Source: UBA1563 sp041667115
GTDB taxonomy: Bacteria; Bacteroidota; Ignavibacteria; Ignavibacteriales; Ignavibacteriaceae
Direction: 5' to 3'
DNA: 64,000 bases
Assembly: GCA_041667115.1 (NCBI GenBank)
Contig: JBAYFO010000008.1
Coordinates: 1 to 64,000 of the forward strand
The notes under the pieces were generated by a model, which ran no database searches, was not told the DNA's origin, and worked only from the letters and a program-made list of their open reading frames with translations. Below are positions 57,444 through 64,000 of this stretch, in pieces. A program made the translations under genes and the position numbers. Positions within the stretch are counted from its first letter, which is position 1. The number at the start of each line of letters is the position of its first letter.

Positions 57444-58439
57444 ATGCAGTATAGAAAACTCGGAAAAACAAATTTATTAGTATCTGAAATTGGTTTTGGT
57501 TCATGGGCGCTCGGGGGTCCGGTAATGGCGGGTGATGTTCCGATCGGATGGGGCAAAGTTGATGACGACATTTCCAAGAAGGCAATCTTAAAAGCGTCCG
57601 AACTCGGGGTGAATTTTTTTGATACCGCCGATTTTTATGGGCTCGGTCATAGCGAAGAATTGTTCGGAAATGTTTTCGGCGGCAGGTGGAAAGACATTAT
57701 GCTTGCTACTAAAGTCGGCAACACAATACTGGATGACGGTTCGGCAGGTTTAAATTATTCTAAACAATATATCCTGAAGGCATGCGAGCAAAGTTTAAAG
57801 AGGCTAAATAAAGAAGTTATCGACGTCTACCAATTGCATAGCGCGCGCATTCAACATCTTGAACAAGGTGAATGTATTGAAGCTATGGAACAGCTGCAGG
57901 CGGAAGGGAAAATTCGTTATTGGGGAATTTCGCTCAATACGTTTGAACCGCAGCAGGAAGCGAAGTTTTTTATTGAACATAAAATCGGGCATACGTTTCA
58001 AATTGCTTTCAGCATTATTAATCAAATTGCTTTGAAGGAAGTTTTTCCCCTGGCAGTTGAACATAATTATGGAATTATTGCCCGCGTTCCGCTCCATTTT
58101 GGGTTATTGACCGGGAAATTTTCAAAAGAAAAAGTCTTCCCGAAAAATGATCACCGGAGCAATAGATTAAATCCGGAATTGTTAAATCTTTCACTTGTTA
58201 AACTTAAAAAAGTTTTTGAATTAGCCGCAGCAAGAGGAATAGAACCGGTTGATTTTGCGATGCGGTTTATTTTAAGCCATGCAGGAGTTTCCACCATAAT
58301 TCCCGGTATTAGAAATGAAGGGCAGGCACTTGCAAACGTAAAGGAATTTGCTTCGCTTACAAGCGAAGACGTTGATTTTCTGCATTCCTATTACTCAAGC
58401 GATTTAGAACTCTTGATGGAAGCTTACAAAAAAGGATAA
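57444..58439 (+). CDS. aldo/keto reductase
   Basis: 331 residues. The fold starts YRKLGKTNLLVSEIGFGSWALGG. The catalytic Tyr lies in FFDTADFYGLGHSE with Asp before it, Lys in MLATKVG, and His in VYQLHSARIQ. It reduces carbonyl compounds with NADPH. The substrate is unknown. It ends an operon that starts with the acidic hypothetical gene. Confidence 0.88.
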   Translation: MQYRKLGKTNLLVSEIGFGSWALGGPVMAGDVPIGWGKVDDDISKKAILKASELGVNFFDTADFYGLGHSEELFGNVFGGRWKDIMLATKVGNTILDDGSAGLNYSKQYILKACEQSLKRLNKEVIDVYQLHSARIQHLEQGECIEAMEQLQAEGKIRYWGISLNTFEPQQEAKFFIEHKIGHTFQIAFSIINQIALKEVFPLAVEHNYGIIARVPLHFGLLTGKFSKEKVFPKNDHRSNRLNPELLNLSLVKLKKVFELAAARGIEPVDFAMRFILSHAGVSTIIPGIRNEGQALANVKEFASLTSEDVDFLHSYYSSDLELLMEAYKKG

Positions 58440-58473
58440 AAAAAAAGTACCACAGTTTATTAATCTGTGGTAC
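58438..58473 (-). terminator. rho-independent terminator of the TerC gene
   Basis: GTACCACAG / CTGTGGTAC hairpin with a 9-nt loop. On the minus strand it is followed by a run of nine T, just past the stop of the TerC-family gene. Confidence 0.85.
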
Positions 58474-58493
58474 AAAGATAAAAGTCAAGGACA

Positions 58494-59243
58494 CTACTTA
58501 TCAGCCAGTGGATTGCGAAGTTTAACCGGGACTACTTTTTTCCCTTTCGCTTTTAGATTTAGCATTTCAACAAGTAAAGAAAACGCCATCGAAAAATAGA
58601 TATATCCTTTCGGGATGTGCTGATCGAAACCTTCTGCAATTAAGGTTATTCCAATCAAGAGTAAAAAACTTAACGCAAGCATTTTTACCGTTGGATGGTC
58701 ATTGACAAAAGCGCTGATCTTTCCAGAGAGAAAAAGCATAAAAATTACGGCAACAATAACAGCTGTAACCATCACCCAGATTTGATTAGCCATTCCGATT
58801 GCGGTAATTACGGAGTCAAGCGAAAAAACGATATCAAGTAAAAGAATTTGCACGATTACTGCGGCAAAAGATGACTTTATCCTAAAATTTTCTTCTCCTT
58901 CCTCTCCTTCAAGTTTCTCATGGATTTCCCGGGTACTTTTTATTAGGAGAAAAATTCCTCCTGAAATAACAATAACGTCTTTCCCTGAAATTTCATTTCC
59001 CCAAAGAGTGAATAAGGGAAAGGTTAGTTTCATCAACAGAGTAAGCGATAGCAGGAGCAGTATTCTCGTGATCATAGCAAGCGAAAGCCCGGTAATTCTC
59101 GCTTTTTCCTGCATCGAAGCAGGTAGTTTCCCTGTCAGGATAGAAATAAAAACAATGTTGTCAATACCAAGTACAATTTCCAATAAAACCAATGTGAGTA
59201 GCGAAATAATGATTTGAAGGTCAAATCCCATAGATAATACCAT
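58494..59243 (-). CDS. TerC-family integral membrane protein
   Basis: 249 residues with about seven transmembrane helices. The TerC signature ends with LLEIVLGIDNIVFISIL near the N-terminus, and LLDIVFSLDSVITAIGM in the middle repeats it; both carry an acidic residue in the membrane. Members export or handle metals (tellurite, manganese). An alternative start at 59231 (MGFDLQIII) is equally possible; neither has a clear SD. Confidence 0.88.
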   Translation of the reverse strand: MVLSMGFDLQIIISLLTLVLLEIVLGIDNIVFISILTGKLPASMQEKARITGLSLAMITRILLLLSLTLLMKLTFPLFTLWGNEISGKDVIVISGGIFLLIKSTREIHEKLEGEEGEENFRIKSSFAAVIVQILLLDIVFSLDSVITAIGMANQIWVMVTAVIVAVIFMLFLSGKISAFVNDHPTVKMLALSFLLLIGITLIAEGFDQHIPKGYIYFSMAFSLLVEMLNLKAKGKKVVPVKLRNPLADK

Positions 59244-59337
59244 TCTAAAAATGATTTAAAGATTTTAAGAATTATACGATAATTTTTGCTAAAATTGTAA
59301 TGTTTAGTATATTTGGAAGCCATTTTTTGACAACGAT

Positions 59338-59414
59338 GGCGGGGTAGCTCAGTAGGTTAGAGCAATGGAATCATAATCCATGTGTCGGGGGTTCGAATCC
59401 CTCCCCCGCTACCA
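59338..59414 (+). tRNA. tRNA-Met/Ile2-type (CAT anticodon)
   Basis: 77 nt. The 5' acceptor GGCGGGG pairs with CCCCGCT (G-U at the end). Then TA, D-arm GCTC/GAGC, anticodon stem ATGGA/TCCAT around ATCATAA (anticodon CAT), T-arm GGGGG TTCGAAT CCCTC and encoded CCA. CAT serves Met, or Ile when lysidinylated; the two are not told apart here. Confidence 0.95.
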
Positions 59415-59437
59415 TTTTATACAGAAGAAAGGTGTTT

Positions 59438-59749
59438 ATGTATAGCGTTTTAATAGGAATCTCGGTTATCATATCAATTTTATTGATAGTTATTATTCTC
59501 ATGCAGGCTAGTAAAGGTTCAGGTTTAGCCGGAACCTTTGGCGGATCAAATGTTGGTTCTGTTTTTGGAACAAGAAGAACGGCTGACTTTTTAAGCCAAT
59601 CAACATGGTGGCTTGCAGGCGTGCTTGTGGTATTAGCAATAGTTGTAAATCTTTTTTTTCTTCCGACAGCAAAGAATGACACTACGAATAGTATCATTCA
59701 ACAGGGCGGAAGACAAAGTGTTCCCACTAATCCGGCTTTACCGCGATAA
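59438..59749 (+). CDS. secG: preprotein translocase subunit SecG
   Basis: 103 residues from the ATG at 59438. Two transmembrane helices (about 4-24, 56-75), with a conserved QASKGSGLAGTFGGSN...FGTRRTADFLSQ linker, the SecG signature. It assists SecYEG during protein export. A short Pro/Gly tail is normal. It starts 23 bp after tRNA-Met with AAGAAAGG as ribosome-binding site. Confidence 0.92.
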   Translation: MYSVLIGISVIISILLIVIILMQASKGSGLAGTFGGSNVGSVFGTRRTADFLSQSTWWLAGVLVVLAIVVNLFFLPTAKNDTTNSIIQQGGRQSVPTNPALPR

Positions 59750-59751
59750 TA

Positions 59752-61011
59752 TTAATTGCCGGATTTATATTTGAATCCGGCTAATTTTTCAATTATTTCG
59801 TCCTCAACTTCTCTATAATAGTTGCTACTCTTTTTTGAGAACTCAAAAATCATACTGATGATGAGATCATCTCCGTTATCTAACTTTAAATAACCGGATA
59901 CGGAAGAAGCGCCGTTAAGCGTTCCTGTTTTTCCTCTAAAATTAACTTCAGCATTTGGTGTTTTCATCCGGTTTCTAAGCGTTCCGTCTGTACCGGCAGT
60001 GCTAAGCGAATTGTAAAAAGTATCGAAATACCTGATATCGAAATAGATTTTTTCCAACAACCCCGCAATAGCTCCAACAGAGACTTGATTGTTTCTGGAA
60101 AGCCCTGAACCGTCAACCACCTTAGTTCCCACTGAAGGAATGTCATTGTCGTACAGAAATTTATTGATTGTTTGCGCGGCGTAAAATGCCGAGCCTTCTT
60201 TCCCGGAAGAAACTGCGCCGACTATTTTAAAGAGGCATTCGGCTAAAAAGTTATCACTTCTTTTATTCACAACGCTTAGATAATCTTTTAATTTAATTGA
60301 ATGAACGGCAAGTTCCTTTGCCGATTTTGGAGTTGCTCCTTTTTTATAAACGCCATCAACAGTTATCGAAGCCTCTTTCAATTTGTTCAAAACAATTTCT
60401 GCAATCTTAAGTGGAGGATTGGAAAAGAATTCTGTTACCATCCTGTACTTTTTTCTACGGATCTTTTTTCTTACTTCATATTTGTTCCTGTCCAGCACCA
60501 GAGCGCTTACCGGCGGCAGAGAAACGGTCTTTGTCTCGTCTTCAATCCAATCTTGTCTTGAATAAACATCATCAAAAAAAGTATCGTCTCCAATTATATC
60601 GCCGGTTATTTCCGTAACACCTTTACGTTTTAGATCGGCGATCATTTTATCAAGATCGCTGCTGCTGAATAATCCGTTTCCGTACCCTTTTAAGTAAAGG
60701 TTTCCATCCAATCTTCTTTGATCATCATTCTTGGCATCGGTGAAAAATTTAGTTGAAAGTGAATAGCCGGGTCCTAAAAAATAAACCGCAACTACCGTGG
60801 TAAAGAGTTTTGTGTTTGAAGCCGGGATGAGAGGAACATTAGCATTGACTGCAAAGATCGTATCCTCTTTCATCGGGTTTAAGATGACAATTCCATAACG
60901 GGATTGAGGAGGAACTTTTTTAAGAATATTTTCAATATCCTTTTTAATTGATTGTGCAGAAGCGGAAAGGATGTTTCCGAGTAGTAGTATAGCTAAAATA
61001 AGTTTTTTCAT
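59752..61011 (-). CDS. dacB: D-alanyl-D-alanine carboxypeptidase/endopeptidase (PBP4, S13)
   Basis: 419 residues. A signal peptide (1-19, ending SASAQ) precedes the S13 catalytic set: Ser65-x-x-Lys68 in PASNTKLF, SDN in KRSDNFLAEC, and KTG in FRGKTGTLN. The usual extra domain lies between the first and second motifs. It trims peptidoglycan cross-links in the periplasm. It converges with secG. Confidence 0.92.
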   Translation of the reverse strand: MKKLILAILLLGNILSASAQSIKKDIENILKKVPPQSRYGIVILNPMKEDTIFAVNANVPLIPASNTKLFTTVVAVYFLGPGYSLSTKFFTDAKNDDQRRLDGNLYLKGYGNGLFSSSDLDKMIADLKRKGVTEITGDIIGDDTFFDDVYSRQDWIEDETKTVSLPPVSALVLDRNKYEVRKKIRRKKYRMVTEFFSNPPLKIAEIVLNKLKEASITVDGVYKKGATPKSAKELAVHSIKLKDYLSVVNKRSDNFLAECLFKIVGAVSSGKEGSAFYAAQTINKFLYDNDIPSVGTKVVDGSGLSRNNQVSVGAIAGLLEKIYFDIRYFDTFYNSLSTAGTDGTLRNRMKTPNAEVNFRGKTGTLNGASSVSGYLKLDNGDDLIISMIFEFSKKSSNYYREVEDEIIEKLAGFKYKSGN

Positions 61012-61096
61012 AATTCAATGGTTAAAATAACAGAAAATAGATTATATTAAGACCCCAATTAATAAACAGAATTTTATTCACTAATCAAAATGTTTT

Positions 61097-61912
61097 ATGG
61101 AAAAATTTAAAGCCTACGAAAAATTAGAATTTCTTCACTCAGCAGACGCAAGGGTTGTAAGAATACTCTCCGAATATCTGGAACCGGCAGCCCGCTTCAA
61201 AAAATTTAATATTCTTGATACCATCGTTTTTTTTGGTTCTGCGCGGCTTCGGTCAAAAAAGGAAGCGTCAAAAGAATACAGCAAAATTAAAGCTTCTGAT
61301 CCCAAAACCACCCCTAATTTTGTTCAAAAATTGCGCGCAGCTCAACAGCATGTTGAAATGTCTAAATATTATGAAGATGCTGTGAATCTCTCTAAAAAAA
61401 TTACAACATGGTCTATGGACTTAGGGCTAGACAGTAACCGGTTCATTATCAGTACCGGTGGCGGTCCAGGAATTATGGAAGCTGCAAATAAAGGGGCAAA
61501 ACAAGCAGGCGGCTATTCAGTCGGTTTGAATATTTCCATTCCATTTGAACAATTTGTAAATAAGTACGTCACTCCGCAATTAAGTTTTGAATTTCACTAT
61601 TTCTTTATGCGGAAATTCTGGTTTGCTTATCTTGCGAAAGCACTTATAGTTTTTCCTGGTGGGTTCGGAACAATGGATGAATTTTTTGAGATGGTTACCC
61701 TTGTGCAAACAGGGAAAATTAAAAAGAATTTACTCATCATCGTTTATGACGAAAAATATTGGAAGAATCTCATCAATTTTGATGCACTGGTAGAAACAGG
61801 AATGATAAGTAAAGAGGATCTAAATTTATTTTCTTTTTGCAACACACCGGAAGAAGCCATGAGTTGTGTGGCTAAGCATTTTGAGAAATATTATTTAAAG
61901 AAGAAGAGTTAA
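61097..61912 (+). CDS. LOG-family / lysine-decarboxylase-like protein (TIGR00730)
   Basis: 271 residues. The motifs GGGPGIMEAANKGA and PGGFGTMDEFFE define the LOG family, which has cytokinin-nucleotide phosphoribohydrolase activity in plants and bacteria. It is longer at the N-terminus than the shortest members. The physiological substrate here is unknown. It has no signal peptide. Confidence 0.88.
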   Translation: MEKFKAYEKLEFLHSADARVVRILSEYLEPAARFKKFNILDTIVFFGSARLRSKKEASKEYSKIKASDPKTTPNFVQKLRAAQQHVEMSKYYEDAVNLSKKITTWSMDLGLDSNRFIISTGGGPGIMEAANKGAKQAGGYSVGLNISIPFEQFVNKYVTPQLSFEFHYFFMRKFWFAYLAKALIVFPGGFGTMDEFFEMVTLVQTGKIKKNLLIIVYDEKYWKNLINFDALVETGMISKEDLNLFSFCNTPEEAMSCVAKHFEKYYLKKKS

Positions 61913-61924
61913 AAGTAAGGGTAT

Positions 61925-61960
61925 AAAAAAAGCCATCTCGATTGTCGGGATGGCTTTTTT
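61925..61960. terminator. bidirectional rho-independent terminator
   Basis: AAAAAAGCCATC ... GATGGCTTTTTT hairpin between the convergent LOG-family gene and rpsU; arms carry A- and T-runs. Confidence 0.85.
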
Positions 61961-61961
61961 A

Positions 61962-62153
61962 TTAATCCATATCATCATTTCGTTGAGCTCTGCGAGTAGC
62001 TTTAATTCTTTCCAATCGTTTTTTTACCGAAGGTTTAACAAAAAAAGTTCGCTTTTTAAATTCTTTCAGAATGCCTGAGCGTTCATATTTCTTTTTGAAT
62101 CTTTTAAGAGCTTTATCTATTGATTCGTTTTCCGAAATAGTAATTCCTACCAA
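61962..62153 (-). CDS. rpsU: 30S ribosomal protein S21
   Basis: 63 residues: [19 protein letters not shown] followed by basic helices ([18 protein letters not shown]), the bS21 pattern. S21 sits near the anti-SD region of 16S rRNA and affects initiation. It lies downstream of a small zinc-ribbon gene on the same strand. Confidence 0.95.
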   Translation of the reverse strand: MVGITISENESIDKALKRFKKKYERSGILKEFKKRTFFVKPSVKKRLERIKATRRAQRNDDMD

Positions 62154-62180
62154 TTAATTCACCTCAATTCCCGGGTAGCT

Positions 62181-62558
62181 TTAATGAGTTTCAAGTAATT
62201 TTTTTAATCCTAATTTTTGAAATTCAACCGTAATTGAGCCTTTTCCATTAGAAAGCGAGGTCTTGGAAGTAACAATTCCGAAGTCATCCCAGGTTTTATG
62301 GTAAATAGTTTCTCCAACGTTAAACGTTTTATCGGGAGAATAGTCGATTGAATTTTCTAGTACAATTAAATCGATTTTATGTTTAGAATCTCTCACAATA
62401 GAAACGGTTTCGATCAGGAGAATTTGCTTGCACTTTTTGCACTTTGCCCATTCTTTACCTTCGTGTTCTACGGATGAAAAGACTTCGCCCGTAAGTTCCA
62501 TTTTTGTAATTGCATTGCAGAATTTGCAAAATGCTTCGATGTTTTTAACTTTTGCCAT
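62181..62558 (-). CDS. zinc-ribbon protein with CarD/TRCF-like C-terminal region
   Basis: 125 residues. An N-terminal CxxC...CxxC ribbon (FCKFCNAI ... CKKCKQI) is followed by a beta part with FNVGETIYHKTWDDFGIVTSKTSLSNGKGSITVEFQKLG. This resembles the CarD/TRCF Tudor-like domain that binds RNA polymerase. The similarity is by eye. Function is unknown. It lies 27 bp upstream of rpsU. Confidence 0.55.
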   Translation of the reverse strand: MAKVKNIEAFCKFCNAITKMELTGEVFSSVEHEGKEWAKCKKCKQILLIETVSIVRDSKHKIDLIVLENSIDYSPDKTFNVGETIYHKTWDDFGIVTSKTSLSNGKGSITVEFQKLGLKKLLETH

Positions 62559-62786
62559 AAAATCTTATTTATTAAGTGTCTAAATATATTGATTTATCGA
62601 AGGATTTGCAAAAATATTATTCTCTTAAATCAACAACCGGCTATTTTACTATGAAATAGGCGAAAATTAACCGGTTTTTTTGTCTTCCGCCCGGAATTAT
62701 GCATTATTCAGTCCGATGAAAACTTGCCTTTCCCCTTGAATAAAGAAAGAGCCTCCATTAAATGAAGCTACTTTTCTCTTAAAAAC

Positions 62787-63353
62787 TTATTCTTTATCAA
62801 TATATCCTTTATTATCTGCGTAGTTATACAATTTTGAATAAAGCATTTTTCGTGCCCTGTGTAAACGGGAACGAACGGTTCCTACCGGGCAATCGATGAA
62901 ATCCGCAATTTCGTCATACGTGAATCCTTCAATATCGGAAAGGATAACCACAGTTCTGAAATCCTCCGGCAGCGTTTGGATAGCTTCGGAAACTTCATCA
63001 TCCAAAAGATTATCAAAAATTTCTTTTTCAAGGTGAGAATCATCTGTGTTTGAGGGTTTCGCCGATTCGTAAAAATTCTCAACATCCTCATAATCAACTT
63101 TGTTGGGTTCTTTTTTCTGTTTCCGGTAAGCGTTGATGAAGGTATTTTTTAAGATCCTGAAAAGCCATGCTTTGCAATTAGTCCCTCTTTCAAATTTATC
63201 GAAAAAACGAAAAGCTCTAAGGTAAGTTTCCTGCACCAGGTCGTTGGCATCATCCTCGTTCCCGGTCATCCGTATGGCAAAATTTAACAAAGCATCCATA
63301 TGCGGGATGGCTTCTTTATTAAACTCTTCGTAAAACTCGGAGGATTTATTCAT
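62787..63353 (-). CDS. ECF-type RNA polymerase sigma factor
   Basis: 188 residues. Sigma-70 region 2 (MTGNEDDANDLVQETYLRAFRFFDKFERGTNCKAWLFRILKNTFINAYRK) and region 4 (LPEDFRTVVILSDIEGFTYDEIADFIDCPVGTVRSRLHRARKML) are complete, giving an ECF sigma factor. No anti-sigma gene is visible beside it. The 228-bp gap before it shows no gene. Confidence 0.92.
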   Translation of the reverse strand: MNKSSEFYEEFNKEAIPHMDALLNFAIRMTGNEDDANDLVQETYLRAFRFFDKFERGTNCKAWLFRILKNTFINAYRKQKKEPNKVDYEDVENFYESAKPSNTDDSHLEKEIFDNLLDDEVSEAIQTLPEDFRTVVILSDIEGFTYDEIADFIDCPVGTVRSRLHRARKMLYSKLYNYADNKGYIDKE

Positions 63354-63465
63354 TCTATAATCGGTACAATTCTTGGTTTATTAATTTAATCTTAACATCA
63401 AAATAAATGAAAATAAGTTTGTATTGCAAAATTCCGGATAGTTTTTTACTGGTTAAAATCTGCCG

Positions 63466-64000
63466 CTACTTTTTTAAATGAATTACCGAACCGTTTAGCA
63501 CCACATATTTGGGGATATCATTTTTAAGAAGATAAAACGCAGGGTGCTCTCCAATCTTTAATTGAAATTGAAAGCCGGTTGCTTCAACAAAACGAAGAGG
63601 ATACCGCTCTTGGGCAGAAGACCGGCGATAACTGCTGAGTAAGTCTTTTTCAACAGGTAAAAATAAAACCCCTTCATCGATAAGTTTTTGAAAATCTAAT
63701 GAAGCTAATTCTGCTTTTGTTGTTATCATTTTTGGATAAACTTTCCCATCTTTAAAAGTTAAGCCGGTACAATCCATTTCTTCAATTCCATGAAAACCCG
63801 AAAGATCTCCGAGGTCTTCAATAGCGCCGGAGATTGTAAACTTTTGTTCCGAATCAACTTTCTGCTCGGCAGTGTTTATTGCTATATCGAGCGGGAAACT
63901 TAATCCGTACTTCTCAACCGTGATGTTCGTTAAAAGCAGATTAAAAAGATGATTATCGTTCATCGGGATTGCGTTATACGTATCCGTCGGAACTTCGGTA
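63466..64000 (-). CDS. hypothetical protein, N-terminus beyond the window
   Basis: At least 178 codons, open to the window edge. An internal ATG at 63963 gives 165 residues, but the frame continues upstream (TEVPTDTYNAIP) without a stop, so the true start is probably outside. It is soluble, beta-rich (KFTISGAIEDLGDLSGFHG) with no signal seen. I do not recognise a family. Confidence 0.55.
   Translation of the reverse strand, partial: TEVPTDTYNAIPMNDNHLFNLLLTNITVEKYGLSFPLDIAINTAEQKVDSEQKFTISGAIEDLGDLSGFHGIEEMDCTGLTFKDGKVYPKMITTKAELASLDFQKLIDEGVLFLPVEKDLLSSYRRSSAQERYPLRFVEATGFQFQLKIGEHPAFYLLKNDIPKYVVLNGSVIHLKK

Overview
The window is AT-rich bacterial chromosome, most likely from the Ignavibacteria (Bacteroidota/Chlorobi group). 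The lineage call rests on type IX secretion (T9SS) tails with an NFPNPFNP(S/T)T motif, a very large PorU-like C25 peptidase, a B-type succinate dehydrogenase operon (sdhC-sdhA-sdhB), and many conserved hypothetical genes of the kind found in that group. No rRNA, CRISPR array, transposase or integrase gene was found.

Layout. 0.2-13.7 kb: housekeeping and metabolic genes (alpha/beta hydrolase, a CHASE2/sigma-54 regulator, a DUF255 thioredoxin-domain protein, a TlpA-like thioredoxin, a PLP decarboxylase, an MlaF-like ATPase, proS, a metallophosphoesterase fused to a beta-propeller, and a HAD phosphatase). 13.7-21.1 kb: a minus-strand envelope/T9SS block with an outer-membrane protein, a minimal T9SS-tail protein and a 1772-residue PorU-like peptidase. 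21.1-27.5 kb: a WecG/TagA glycosyltransferase, a divergent C39-like protease/ATP-grasp ligase pair, and a vitamin B12 uptake region (cobalamin riboswitch, btuB, DUF6580 membrane protein). 27.5-29.7 kb: a 21-bp tandem array, an ExoVII-large-subunit-like protein with a C-terminal membrane anchor, a decayed second patch of the same repeat, and a cluster of REP-like palindromes. 29.7-36.7 kb: small enzymes, a periplasmic beta-carbonic anhydrase and sdhCAB.

37-53 kb is accessory DNA. It starts with an unknown four-gene operon (GH46-like hydrolase, membrane protein, small ACP-like protein, outer-membrane protein). Next come a second 21-bp repeat array and two hypothetical genes. From about 43.7 to 51.6 kb there is a one-directional series of unrelated single-gene units, all on the plus strand. 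They are separated by recurring structured elements carrying GTTRRRY- and RYYYAAC-type boxes, and genes start 6-63 bp after each box. This looks like an integron cassette array without an integrase (CALIN-like). Its cargo includes a HEPN-motif protein, a DUF3892-like protein, two T9SS surface proteins with nearly identical tails plus duplicated small membrane proteins, an isoprenylcysteine-methyltransferase-like enzyme and a zinc-finger protein. Immediately downstream, a frameshifted RhuM-Fic gene lies between two 84-bp direct repeats.

53-64 kb returns to core genes: a TonB-C/parvulin lipoprotein, obgE and its acidic partner, an M48 protease, an aldo-keto reductase, a TerC-family protein, tRNA-Met(CAT), secG, PBP4 (dacB), a LOG-family protein, rpsU, an ECF sigma factor, and a hypothetical gene cut by the window edge. 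All assignments come from reading motifs and context by eye; no database search or folding program was run.
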